Below are positions 43,469-51,227 of a stretch of 64,000 nt of DNA, piece after piece. The position numbers and the translations under genes are program-made. This stretch comes from Nonomuraea rubra (GTDB lineage Bacteria; Actinomycetota; Actinomycetes; Streptosporangiales; Streptosporangiaceae), in assembly GCF_014207985.1 (NCBI RefSeq), contig NZ_JACHMI010000001.1:10771001-10835000 (forward strand). Reading direction: 5' to 3'. Within the stretch, counting starts at the first letter, position 1. The number at the start of each line of letters is the position of its first letter. Below the pieces are notes generated by a model. That model searched no databases. It saw nothing but the letters and a program-made list of their open reading frames with translations, and was not told the origin of the DNA.

Positions 43469-44874
43469 CTCAGCCTCCACAGCTCCCATAGCGGAAGAGA
43501 CATGACAAAACAGGCCCCTCCCCCGGGAGCCTCCGTCACCTTCACCGTGCCTCCATGAGCCTGGGCGATGGATCTGACGATGGCCAGGCCGAGGCCGGCC
43601 CCGTCATACGCCCCGGTGCGCCCGGCACCGCGGACGAACCGCCCGAAGATCCGTTCGCGCTCGGCCGGCGCGACCCCCGGGCCGCTGTCGCGCACCCACA
43701 GCTCGACCCGCCCGTCACGCACGGCGGAGCCGACGGCGATCAGGTCGCCGTCGGCGGTGTGGCGCACGGCGTTCGCCACGAGCTGCATGAGCGCCTGCGT
43801 GAGCCGGTGCCGGTCGGCGGGCAGCCGCGCCTCGGCCACCTCGTCGACCCGCCACTGGCGATCGCCCAGCGCGCGGGCCTTGGCGACCACGCTGACCGTG
43901 AGATCGGCCAGCTCGACGTTGTCCAGTGCCAGGAACCCCGGCTGCTCCGCCTTCGCGAGGGTGAGCAGGTCGTCGACGATGCGGTTCATCCGGTCGAGCT
44001 CGTCGGTGACCAGGGCGAGGGTCTCGGCGCGGTCGTCGGGGTCGTCGCTCATCAGCTCCAGGTGGCCGCGGATGACCGTGATCGGCGTACGCAGCTCGTG
44101 ACCGGCGTCGTCCATGAAGTGGCGTTGCACGACGAAGGCGTGTTCGAGCCGGTCGAGCATGTGGTTGAACGTCGAGGCGAGCGCCGCCACGTCGTCGTCG
44201 CCCGGCACGTCCAGGCGGCGGGTCAGGTCGCTGGAGTCGCTGATCTGCTCGGCCGTCTGGCGGACGAGCCGCACCGGCGCCAGCACCTGCCCCGCCACGA
44301 ACCAGCCGGCCGCCCCCGCCAGCCCCATCGCCGCCAGCGCGGACAGCCCGAGCGCACCCACCGCGTCGACGATGTCGTCGCGGTTGAGGTCGTAGAAGTG
44401 CGCCACGACGAAGTGCCCGCGCCGGGAGTCTCCGGACACGCTCACCGGGATCACCGCATAGTGGACCGTTCCCTTGCTGGTCTCCATCTCGTGGCGTTCG
44501 ACCCGGGTCGCCGTGGCCATCCGGGCGATGAGCTTCTCGTCGGTGTCGAGCCGTACGGGTGGCGGGACCGCGGTGATCTTGTGGGCCTTGCCGTCGAGGA
44601 TGCTGAAGAAGGTCTCCCACCGGTCGGGCGAGTTGAGCTGGAGGTATCCGATCATCAGATCCTCGACGTCGGTCAGCGGCTTGCCCGACTGCAGGTCGTA
44701 CGCCGTGGAGGCGTACCGCCGGAGCTTGTCGACCTCGTTGGCCAGCTCGAGGTCCATCCGGTGCTCGAGCCGGGTGAGCAGGGTGGACCAGGTCACGGAG
44801 ACGGCGACTGTCAGGGCGATTCCGACGACGACGAGCATCCAGCCCACGATCCGGGCACGGGCGCTCAGCCGCAT
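43465..44874 (-). CDS. Membrane sensor histidine kinase with HAMP domain
   Basis: 469 residues. TM1 is at about 8-29 (IVGWMLVVVGIALTVAVSV), an extracytoplasmic sensor of about 140 residues follows, and TM2 is at about 175-197. HAMP, dimerisation helix with H259 (DDAGHELRTP), N-box (LVANAVRHTADGD) and G-boxes (DSGPGVAP, GAGLGLAIV) follow in order. All catalytic motifs are intact. Its stop overlaps the response regulator start as TTGA. A small acidic secreted protein is encoded 12 bases upstream on the same strand and could be its ligand or target. The signal is not evident. Confidence 0.9.
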   Translation of the reverse strand: MRLSARARIVGWMLVVVGIALTVAVSVTWSTLLTRLEHRMDLELANEVDKLRRYASTAYDLQSGKPLTDVEDLMIGYLQLNSPDRWETFFSILDGKAHKITAVPPPVRLDTDEKLIARMATATRVERHEMETSKGTVHYAVIPVSVSGDSRRGHFVVAHFYDLNRDDIVDAVGALGLSALAAMGLAGAAGWFVAGQVLAPVRLVRQTAEQISDSSDLTRRLDVPGDDDVAALASTFNHMLDRLEHAFVVQRHFMDDAGHELRTPITVIRGHLELMSDDPDDRAETLALVTDELDRMNRIVDDLLTLAKAEQPGFLALDNVELADLTVSVVAKARALGDRQWRVDEVAEARLPADRHRLTQALMQLVANAVRHTADGDLIAVGSAVRDGRVELWVRDSGPGVAPAERERIFGRFVRGAGRTGAYDGAGLGLAIVRSIAQAHGGTVKVTEAPGGGACFVMSLPLWELWRLS

Positions 44875-44886
44875 GTGACCTCCCCA

Positions 44887-45297
44887 TCAGTCGTCGCCGT
44901 CATCGCCGCCACCATCATCGTCGTCGTCATCATCATCGCCGCCACCCGGCCTCGGGGAGGGCGGCTTGACCGGCTCGGCCTTCGTCTTGCGCGGCGACGG
45001 CCGCACGCTCGCGCCCGGCTCCCCGCTCTTACCTGCTCCCGGGCTCGCCCCGGGTGACGCCTCTCCCGTCCGCGCGGGCTCGGACGTGCCCGTTCGTACG
45101 GGATCCGGCACGCTCCCCTCGTCGCCGGTCCGTACGGGCCTGGACGCGCTCCCCGCGCTGGGCGAGGACGACGGCGAGACCACGACGGGCCCGCCCAGGT
45201 CGAGCTCCTCGTCGGCCGCCCGCACCAGCTCCACCGACATCACCCCGGCCGCCGCCACCAACAGGCCGAGGAGGATCACCGTTCCCCGATGTTTCAT
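44887..45297 (-). CDS. Small exported protein with Ser/Pro linker and poly-Asp tail
   Basis: 136 residues from the ATG at 45297; GTG starts up to 33 bases earlier are possible, but they would run into the palindrome. A signal peptide or anchor (TVILLGLLVAAAGVMSVELV, residues about 5-24) is followed by an acidic patch (RAADEELDLGG) and a long low-complexity Ser/Pro/Gly/Thr region with three degenerate PVRTG units. A Lys/Arg cluster (RPSPRKTKAEPVK) comes next, and the protein ends in eight consecutive Asp, then GGGDDGDD. Such a tail could bind Ca2+ or Mg2+, or mimic polyanions. First gene of the kinase-regulator-polymerase cluster. No family recognised. Confidence 0.7.
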   Translation of the reverse strand: MKHRGTVILLGLLVAAAGVMSVELVRAADEELDLGGPVVVSPSSSPSAGSASRPVRTGDEGSVPDPVRTGTSEPARTGEASPGASPGAGKSGEPGASVRPSPRKTKAEPVKPPSPRPGGGDDDDDDDDGGGDDGDD

Positions 45298-45326
45298 GCG
45301 CTTGACCCTGACGCCCTTCGAGGAGA

Positions 45327-45374
45327 CCACGCTGAGGCCCAGATGAGAATCCTCTCATCTGGGCCTCAGCGTGG
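45327..45374. promoter_or_regulatory. 48-bp palindrome with 22-bp perfect arms
   Basis: The arms 45327-45348 and 45353-45374 are exact reverse complements around a 4-base centre (ATCC). Each arm contains two CTCA(T/G)C half-sites 11 bases apart (CTCATC at 45354, CTCAGC at 45365), so the whole is an inverted pair of OmpR-style direct repeats. It lies between the divergent acidic-protein gene (30 bases) and an SDR gene (56 bases). A regulatory site is more likely than a terminator because no transcript ends here. Confidence 0.75.
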
Positions 45375-45429
45375 TTCCACAGTAGAATCTTGTTCTGTAC
45401 GCGGCGGACCGGCTGACGGGAGAGCATTC

Positions 45430-46212
45430 ATGCTGGTACGGGACAAAGTCGTCGTCGTCACGGGAGCCGCGAGCGGGATCGGCCGCGCGCTCGCGCTCAG
45501 GTTCGCCGCCGAGGGCGCGTCCGGCGTGGTCGTGGCGGACCTCGACGAGGCAGGCGCCGCCGCGGTGGCCAAGGAGATCGGCCCGCGAGCCGTCCCCGTC
45601 CGCGTGGACGTCTCCTCCGAGCCGGAGGTGGCCGCACTCGCCGACACCCCGTTCGGCCCGGTGGACCTGTTCTGCTCCAACGCCGGCATCATCGGCGGCC
45701 ACGGCCTCGACGCCCCCGCCGAGGAGTGGAGCCGCCTGTACGCGGTCAACGTGCTGGCCCACGTCTACGCCGCCCGCGCCGCCATCCCCTCCATGGCGGC
45801 CAGAGGCGGCGGCTACCTCCTCAACACCTGCTCCGCCGCGGGCCTGATCAGCTGCCCCGGGGACGCCCCGTACGCGGTGACGAAGGCGGCGGCGGTCGCG
45901 TTCGCCGAATGGGTCGCCATCCACCACGCCTCCCAGGGCATCAAGGTCAGCGTCCTGTGCCCGCAGGGCGTACAGACCGCGATGCTGGAGCACGGCATCG
46001 ACACCGACCACCTGACGGCCAGAGCCGTGCGTGCGTCGGGCACCATCCTCGACCCCTCGGACGTGGCGACGGCGGTCATCGACGGCCTGGCCGCCGAGCG
46101 CTTCCACATGTTCCCGCACCCGGAAGTCGCCGAGTACGCCCGCCGCAAGGCCGAGGACCCGGACCGCTGGCTGGCCGGCATGTCCCAGTTCGTCGCCTCC
46201 CTCCAGCCCTGA
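45430..46212 (+). CDS. SDR family oxidoreductase
   Basis: 260 residues from the ATG at 45430 with GGGAGAG upstream. The cofactor motif is TGAASGIG (residues 11-18), the catalytic Ser is in NTCSAAG and the Tyr-X3-Lys is YAVTK. Asp at VVADLDE suggests NAD preference. The C-terminal extension (MFPHPEVAEYARRKAEDPDRWLAGM) is typical of a subgroup annotated as cis-2,3-dihydrodiol or hydroxysteroid dehydrogenase-like. It is divergent from the two-component cluster and shares the 48-bp palindrome with it, so both may answer to the same regulator. Confidence 0.87.
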   Translation: MLVRDKVVVVTGAASGIGRALALRFAAEGASGVVVADLDEAGAAAVAKEIGPRAVPVRVDVSSEPEVAALADTPFGPVDLFCSNAGIIGGHGLDAPAEEWSRLYAVNVLAHVYAARAAIPSMAARGGGYLLNTCSAAGLISCPGDAPYAVTKAAAVAFAEWVAIHHASQGIKVSVLCPQGVQTAMLEHGIDTDHLTARAVRASGTILDPSDVATAVIDGLAAERFHMFPHPEVAEYARRKAEDPDRWLAGMSQFVASLQP

Positions 46213-46566
46213 CCCCTCGCCGCACCGAACGCCTGCGTGTCCTCGGACAGTCACCACCACGACCACGCGCCCCAAGACCCGGCTCATCACCGCCGAGGAT
46301 CTTGACAAGGCCGACGTCCGGAAGCCCACCTGGCTCAGCACCTTCGAGCAGACAGCAGCCAGGAAGGCGACACGACGGGAACGGCCGCTGTATGGCTCAC
46401 CAAGCCGGCGGGCGCGAGCGCGGAAGACGATGCGATGGCACGGTTGGAGACCAGCCCGGCCCCGCCTTCGACGAGCGAATGTCCGGCCATGGCGAGAGTA
46501 ATTTCTGCTCCGGGTCGCCCAAACGCCGATTCCACCGTTCCTCACAGTGGAAAGCGCACCTCCGGA
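46213..46566. other. 354-bp stretch without a supportable gene, start of the decayed island
   Basis: Short open frames exist on both strands but none has a ribosome binding site or a recognisable product. A rightward frame around 46,290-46,400 reads LITAEDLDKADVRKPTWLS, which looks like former coding sequence, but I cannot place it. From here to about 52.7 kb the density of intact genes falls sharply. Confidence 0.4.
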
Positions 46567-47154
46567 TCAGCTGAGAACGATCCGATCGACCTTGTTGTTC
46601 CAGTTGCCTCCGTAGATGTAACCCTCCTTGCCGAGGTCACGGTGGTACTGGCCCGCGGCAAAGTACAGGGCAGGGTCGGGCATCCTGGTGCGGAAGTCCA
46701 CCAGGCGGCCGCCGTCCTCACGCCGGTTGTAGAAGCTGGTCCCCCGGTCGCGCCAATGGGAATAGAGGTCCTTGGTCCCGGCGACCCGGTACTGCACGCG
46801 GTCACCACCGAATTCGGTCCACTCCCACATGCAGAAGTAGCCGGACGGGCAGTTGTACATGCTCAGTAGGCCGACCTCGGCACGAGCGAGCCCTTCGGCA
46901 GCACGGTAGTCGGCCTCGCTGGCGTAGCAGCGCATCTGCGCATCGGCGCCCTCGCTGCAGACTGCGGCGTCGGCAGAGTCGAGCAGGCTCGCGATGTCTG
47001 CGTCCGTCATCGCAGGGACGGGTGCGGGCTCGGTGTAGGCACTACCGGCCGCCGCCGGGCCCCCCGCAACGGCAAGGACCGTGAGTGACGCGCCAACGGC
47101 TGCGGAGACTGCGGCGGCCTTGCGTGCGAGGTGGTGAGCTGCAACGCGAAGCAT
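46567..47154 (-). CDS. Secreted peptidase inhibitor family I36-like protein
   Basis: 195 residues from the ATG at 47154 (AAAGGAC upstream). A signal peptide occupies about residues 1-36 (AVSAAVGASLTVLAVAGGPAAAG). The C-terminal half has the I36/crystallin-like pattern CPSGYFCMWEWTEFGGDRVQYRVAG, followed by SHWRDRGTSFYNRREDG and WNNKVDRIVLS. The Cys pair could form a disulfide. Members related to Streptomyces SMPI inhibit metalloproteases, but most I36-like proteins are untested. The region between signal and domain (MTDADIASLLDSADAAVCSEG) carries two more Cys. Confidence 0.82.
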   Translation of the reverse strand: MLRVAAHHLARKAAAVSAAVGASLTVLAVAGGPAAAGSAYTEPAPVPAMTDADIASLLDSADAAVCSEGADAQMRCYASEADYRAAEGLARAEVGLLSMYNCPSGYFCMWEWTEFGGDRVQYRVAGTKDLYSHWRDRGTSFYNRREDGGRLVDFRTRMPDPALYFAAGQYHRDLGKEGYIYGGNWNNKVDRIVLS

Positions 47155-47639
47155 GAGCAAGTCCTTTCGGTTAAGGCGCTCGAGAATCAATCTCCTCGGC
47201 CTGTGTTTCTCAGCGAAATGACGAATCGGTGACCGCTACCAGATTCTGCGAAGAGCCGGGGAATGTCGTTGGCTGCGGCTACACAGGCTCTTAACCGTGC
47301 GTGAACTCCGGCACCTCGCCGTCGTCCACCGGTACGATGGCGCCGGGAGTCGCCGTCTCCACACGTCGATCAGCTCCGTGGCGGTATCGCCAGAGGACGC
47401 CCTTCATCTTCGTCTCGCCACCTGAGAAGGGAAGGGGTCCACGGCCGAGAACCCGGCAGCTTCCTCCTGGGGTCTTGTCCGGAACGGAGCTCACGGGCTC
47501 TGCCCGCTATCAGGCAGGGAACGAAGCTTGGGGCATGCCCGTGGCGGCCCCGCGTGGAAGGCATGGGCGCGTACGCTGTTCACCCTGGCCAGCGGTGGGA
47601 ATCGCTGGTCAAGATCGTGTGCCCCCTTGCACGCACCAG
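47155..47639. other. Intergenic stretch, no convincing gene
   Basis: About 485 bases. A minus-strand frame ending at 47291 could encode a 38-residue peptide from an ATG at 47407 (ending in IVPVDDGEVPEFTHG). It has only a weak ribosome binding site and no recognised family, so it is not called as a gene. Nothing else is supportable. Confidence 0.35.
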
Positions 47640-48175
47640 ACCACGTCTGCGCTGCCTCTACCAGCGGCGATGCGGCTGAAAGAGCGAACGTGGCGGTCGC
47701 GGAGCCGACGTTGGTGGCCCGCTTGATCGGTCCGCCGCGACACCCCGCCCAAGCTCGCCCCCAGGCCCTGGACGCCCGCGAACAGAGGCGTTTCCTGCGC
47801 GCCGTGGAGATGCGCCGGCCCGCCCGCGACCGCGCCATCGGTCGGGGGCTGTTCCACTCCGGGCTGCGCGTCGCCGAGCTCGTCGCCCTCGACCTCGACG
47901 ACGTGCCGCTCTCCGCCCGCAAGGGCGAGGTCATCGTCCGCAACGGCAAGGACGAGACCTCCCGCGAGGTGCCCCTGCTGGATGTCACCGTGCGCGAGGC
48001 CGTCAAGGAGTGGAAGGCCGAGCGCAGCGAGTGGCCGGGCGCGGCCGGCCCGGCGCTGTTCCTCAACCGCTCCCGCGGCGGCCGGCTGTCGGCCCCCGCC
48101 GTCGACCAGCTGCTCGACGAGCTCGCCACCGAGGCCGACCTGGTCAACAAGACCGGCGCGCACGCCGCCTCAGGC
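47640..48175 (+). pseudogene. Tyrosine recombinase/integrase fragment, central part
   Basis: In frame from about 47720, the translation shows PQALDAREQRRFLRAVE, then RDRAIGRGLFHSGLRVAELVALDLDD. This contains the first catalytic Arg box of phage-type integrases (T/S-GLR-x-x-EL). It continues with VIVRNGKDETSREVPL (the Lys beta-hairpin) and AGPALFLNRSRGGRLSAPAVDQLL. Homology stops near 48,160 at ADLVNKTG, before the H-x-x-R and Tyr boxes. The N-terminal domain is also missing. The fragment cannot be active and marks former mobile DNA next to tRNA-Arg. Confidence 0.75.
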
Positions 48176-48225
48176 CGGCTTCCGGCGACCGATCGCGCAG
48201 TTCAGCGTCGCGGCGACCATGACCG

Positions 48226-48423
48226 GGTCGGCCAGGGGGCCGACCGCTGCTCGAACGAACCCAGGCAACCGACCTCGCCCGCACCGACGTGACCTCCGAC
48301 GACGTGCTTTTCCTGGTCAACGGCATCAGCGGAACCAACTTCGCGATGGAGGCCCAGCGCGAGCGCGTGCTCACCACGGCGCTGGACGGAATCAGGGGCC
48401 ACCACAGCACTCCCACCGGCTGA
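48226..48423 (+). pseudogene. TetR-family regulator fragment, C-terminal end only
   Basis: From about 48241 the frame reads RPLLERTQATDLARTDVTSDD, then VLFLVNGISGTNF and AQRERVLTTALDGIRG before the stop at 48421-48423. This is the end of the ligand-binding domain of SbtR-like TetR proteins (the R-x-D-V-x-x-DD-V pattern). There is no helix-turn-helix upstream; integrase sequence abuts it. A deletion or recombination join is likely near 48,180-48,230. Confidence 0.7.
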
Positions 48424-48520
48424 CCAACGGCACGACAGGCACGGGCAATCTGTCCGCAGCCCGTGCCCGAGCGGACCAAGCGAGCAACGTCGGGGCAGAC
48501 TCGGCGGCAGACCAGCGGCC

Positions 48521-48602
48521 TTCGATCGCGAAACCTACAAGCAGCGCAGCACCGTCGAGAAGACCGCCACCATCTACCCGGCCGGACTTCACATCGCCGG
48601 CA
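48521..48602 (+). pseudogene. IS5-type transposase remnant with internal deletion
   Basis: The frame from 48521 encodes FDRETYKQRSTVEK directly followed by TATIYPAGLHIAG. In intact IS5-group transposases these two blocks (DRxxYKQRNTVER and KTAxxYLAGLHIAxI) are separated by about 15-20 residues including LKQWRG. The remnant therefore has an internal deletion, and the rest of the element is absent. No terminal inverted repeats are recognisable. Confidence 0.7.
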
Positions 48603-48622
48603 GCCCAGGCCGCCGACGAGTG

Positions 48623-48799
48623 CATCTTGCCTGCGCCGTTGAGGCTCGGCAGGGCGCAGATCTCTCCCTGCTCCACGTGCAGGGTGACGTCGTCGACGGC
48701 CGTCACCTCGCGATGGCACTTGCTCAACTGAGCAACGCCGATGACCAGGGAGGTGGCGCCGAGGCGAGGATCGGTGATGGTGGCCGGGACCTCAGACAC
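48623..48799 (-). pseudogene. ABC transporter ATPase fragment, N-terminal 60 residues
   Basis: Reading leftward from 48799, the product shows VIGVAQLSKCHREVTAVDD, then VTLHVEQGEICALPSLNGAGKM. This is the start of a DrrA/CcmA-type ATPase whose Walker A (expected LGLNGAGKTT) is damaged to PSLNGAGKMH. Homology ends immediately afterwards at the IS remnant, so the gene was truncated by that insertion or deletion. Confidence 0.7.
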
Positions 48800-48999
48800 G
48801 CACCGACCCAGCTTCCCGGCTTACCTGGTGCCGGCCTATCCCTGGGGTCGGACGTCGGGTCTGAGGGCGGGGAGCCGTCGGGCACTGATGATCAGCGCGA
48901 TGAGCTGGCTAGCGCCGTGATGCCACAGGCTGTAACCAGGCCGGGTAGCACCGTCTGCCCACCGTAGAGCACCAGCACCCAGGCTTCCCGGCTCTCCTC

Positions 49000-49029
49000 A
49001 GATGTGATACATCTATTTTAGCTTATACT
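49000..49029 (+). promoter_or_regulatory. Operator-like repeat and -10 element of the GbsR/MarR gene
   Basis: AGATGT-GAT-ACATCT (49000-49014) is a perfect inverted repeat. TATACT (49024-49029) is a near-consensus -10 box. The stretch up to the start at 49057 is strikingly AT-rich for this genome. Repressor binding to the repeat would cover the -35 region. Confidence 0.45.
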
Positions 49030-49056
49030 GAAACTACTGTAATAAGGGGATGGGCG

Positions 49057-49527
49057 TTGACTGAGCAGGACCCGCTGCTGGAGTGGGTGGAACGGGTCGC
49101 CATGTACCTGGCGCGCGACGGGGTGCCGCCGATCGCCGGGCGGGTCCTGGGCTGGCTGATGGTGTGCGATCCGCCGGAGCAGTCGGCCGGGCAGATCAGC
49201 CAGGCCATCGGCGCCAGCCGCGCCTCGCTGACCTCGAACCTGCGGCTGCTGACCAGCATGGGCTTCCTCACCTGGCGTACCCGGCCCGGGGAGCGGACCG
49301 TCTACTACCGGATGGCCGAGGACGCCTGGTCGGTGGTGGCCCGCAAGCAGATCGAGGGCATCTCCTCGTTCCTCGACATCACCCGCGACGGCCTGGACCT
49401 GGTGGGTCGGCAGGACGAGCGCGCCCGGCGCATCCACCAGGCGCACGCGATGTTCGAGTGGATGGCCAAGGTCTTCGAGAACGCCCTGCCCCCGAACCCC
49501 GCACAGGATGAGGAGAAGGAGACCTGA
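49057..49527 (+). CDS. GbsR/MarR family transcriptional regulator
   Basis: 156 residues. The TTG start at 49057 has AAGGGGA 6 bases upstream; a nearby ATG is out of frame. The winged helix covers residues about 20-85 (AGRVLGWLMVCDPPEQSAGQISQAIGASRASLTSNLRLL), with a wing RTRPGERTVYYRM. A C-terminal helical dimerisation segment follows (HAMFEWMAKVFENAL). It is intact, unlike most of its neighbours. Its stop shares one base with the start of an FAD monooxygenase gene (TGATG), so it is the first gene of a two-gene operon that it probably regulates. Confidence 0.88.
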   Translation: MTEQDPLLEWVERVAMYLARDGVPPIAGRVLGWLMVCDPPEQSAGQISQAIGASRASLTSNLRLLTSMGFLTWRTRPGERTVYYRMAEDAWSVVARKQIEGISSFLDITRDGLDLVGRQDERARRIHQAHAMFEWMAKVFENALPPNPAQDEEKET

Positions 49528-50717
49528 TGAGCGGACAGGCGATCGTGGTCGGCGGCGGCATCGGCGGGCTGGCCGCCGCCGTCGCGCTGCGGCGCATCGG
49601 CTGGCAGGCCACCGTGCTGGAGCGCGCCCCCGAGCTGGGCGAGATCGGCGCCGGCATGTCCCAAGCCCCGAACGCGCTCCGTGCCCTGGACGAGCTCGGC
49701 GTCGGCGAGCGGGCGCGGGCGGCCGGGGTGCCCACCTACTCGGCGGGCAACCTGCGCCTGCCCGATGGCCGCTACCTGCAACGCGCCCGCCCGGGCGACC
49801 CGACCCCGCTGCTCGCCTTCCACCGCGCGGACCTGCACGGGGTGCTGCGGGAGGCGGTGCCCGCCGACTGGCTGAGTACCGGTGTGAAGGTCACCGGGGT
49901 ACGGCAGGACGGCGACGAGGTGACGGTAACCTGGAGCGGCGGCGAGGCGCGCGCGGATTTGGTGATCGCCGCCGACGGAATCCACAGCACGCTGCGCCGG
50001 CTGCTGTGGCTGGACGCGCCACCGCCCCGTTTCCTGGGCCGGACCGCCTGGCTGGGCGTCACGCCCCCCGGCGCACTACGCGGCAGCGTCACCACCAAGG
50101 ATCCCGACGAGCTGGCCGGGAGCGTCACCATGGGTCCCGGTGCATACTTCCTCATCCATCCACTCAGCCGCGACCGCGTCTATTGGGCCTGCGTCACCAC
50201 TGCCGACCGTCCGGACCTGCGCTACGAGATGGAGAAGGCCGAGGTGGCCCGCCGCCTCACCGGCTGGCACGACCCGATCCCGTCACTGATCGCCGCCACC
50301 CCGGACGATGCGGTGATCCACATCGACATCCACGACCTGGACCCACTACCCGCCTACGTCCACGGCCGGGTGGCGCTGCTCGGCGACGCCGCGCACGCGA
50401 TGAGCCCGGACCGCGGCCAGGGGGCCGGGCAGTCCATCGAGGACGCGGTGGTGCTCGCCGCCGCCCTCGCCGGGGAGACCTCGATCGACGCGGCGCTGCG
50501 CCGCTACGACGCCGAGCGCCGCCCGCGCACCCAGGCCACCGCCCGCGGCGCCCGCACCGACGGCCGCCGCACCACCTCCGCCGCCGCGCACCGGGCGCTG
50601 GTCACCATGATCCGCCTCATGCCCCGCGCACTGTGGCTCAAGGGCATCGCCGCCGACGGGAACCCCACCTGGCGATGGCAGCCACCGCACCTGACCGCGC
50701 CAACCGTGCAGTGCTGA
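49527..50717 (+). CDS. FAD-dependent aromatic-ring monooxygenase family protein
   Basis: 396 residues, class A flavoprotein monooxygenase. The N-terminal FAD motif is AIVVGGGIGGLAAAVALRRIG, the middle D-G motif is VIAADGIHSTLR, and the second FAD motif is VALLGDAAHAMSPDRGQGAGQSIEDA. Length and motifs are complete for the salicylate-hydroxylase/TetX-like group. The last 20 residues (NPTWRWQPPHLTAPTVQC) are immediately followed by integrase debris, so the original C-terminus may have been altered. Paired with a GbsR/MarR regulator, it probably handles a xenobiotic or secondary metabolite. Confidence 0.88.
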   Translation: MSGQAIVVGGGIGGLAAAVALRRIGWQATVLERAPELGEIGAGMSQAPNALRALDELGVGERARAAGVPTYSAGNLRLPDGRYLQRARPGDPTPLLAFHRADLHGVLREAVPADWLSTGVKVTGVRQDGDEVTVTWSGGEARADLVIAADGIHSTLRRLLWLDAPPPRFLGRTAWLGVTPPGALRGSVTTKDPDELAGSVTMGPGAYFLIHPLSRDRVYWACVTTADRPDLRYEMEKAEVARRLTGWHDPIPSLIAATPDDAVIHIDIHDLDPLPAYVHGRVALLGDAAHAMSPDRGQGAGQSIEDAVVLAAALAGETSIDAALRRYDAERRPRTQATARGARTDGRRTTSAAAHRALVTMIRLMPRALWLKGIAADGNPTWRWQPPHLTAPTVQC

Positions 50718-50731
50718 GAGGTTGCTCGCGA

Positions 50732-50920
50732 AGTGATCAGGCGCGAACGGGGTTCGCCGCCGTACGCCCGGTCGCCGAGCTCGCGCCCGAGCAGTACGCC
50801 GCGATGATGGACCGGTGGACGAACGCGGCCGCCGCCACCTGGAACCGGCACCTGTCCGCGCCGGTCTCCTTCACCACCTGGGCCCAGCGCCAGGACATGC
50901 CGGCCACCAACGTCAGGTGA
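50732..50920 (+). pseudogene. Tyrosine recombinase fragment, N-terminal core-binding domain
   Basis: The frame ending at the stop 50918-50920 reads ARTGFAAVRPVAELAPEQYA, then WTNAAAATWNRHLSAPVSFTTWAQRQDM and ends at PATNVR. The pattern (T-x-N-R-H-L-S-A-V-x-x-F-x-x-W) is that of the SAM-like DNA-binding domain of phage integrases. No start codon or catalytic domain remains. It may come from the same element as the central fragment at 47.6-48.2 kb, or from a related one. Confidence 0.6.
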
Positions 50921-50928
50921 CACGGGGG

Positions 50929-50950
50929 ACCCCCGGCCTGCGCCGGGGGT
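50929..50950. terminator. GC-rich hairpin
   Basis: ACCCCCGGC (50929-50937) and GCCGGGGGT (50942-50950) form a 9-bp stem with a CTGC loop, just before the end of the convergent small secreted-protein gene. No T-run follows. Confidence 0.6.
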
Positions 50951-50975
50951 TCCAGGTAAGCGATGGGGGCACCGC

Positions 50976-51227
50976 CTACATGCCACCGCCATTCACGGGA
51001 TCGCCCGCGATCGAGACGCCCTCCAGGCCGTACGCGGGGCTCGCGCCAGAGCCCATCCCCTGGCCCTGGGTCGGAAGCAGTGGCAAAATCCCGCCACCCA
51101 TCCCGGGAAAAGACCGTATCGGGGGGAGCAAGTGGGGTTCGGGGCTGGCGAAGGCTGCTGGAGAGACGGCCAGTAGGACGGCCGCGGCCAGGGCGGCGGC
51201 GGCCGGAGCAAGGAGGAAACGACGCAT
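50976..51227 (-). CDS. Small secreted Gly/Pro-rich protein
   Basis: 83 residues from the ATG at 51227; AGGAG lies 10 bases upstream. A clear signal peptide (FLLAPAAAALAAAVLLAVSPAAFA, cleavage likely after AFA at about residue 27) precedes a 56-residue mature peptide rich in Gly, Pro, Met and Leu (SFPGMGGGILPLLPTQGQGMG) without Cys. No known family. It lies inside the decayed island but its signal peptide and coding bias look intact. Confidence 0.6.
   Translation of the reverse strand: MRRFLLAPAAAALAAAVLLAVSPAAFASPEPHLLPPIRSFPGMGGGILPLLPTQGQGMGSGASPAYGLEGVSIAGDPVNGGGM

Noticed and set aside
46290..46535. Short open frames on both strands as genes
   Set aside because: No start signals, no recognisable domain, and located where only relics are found.
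47291..47407. Possible 38-residue peptide gene on the minus strand
   Set aside because: Weak ribosome binding site, no family, and located in decayed DNA; kept only as a note.
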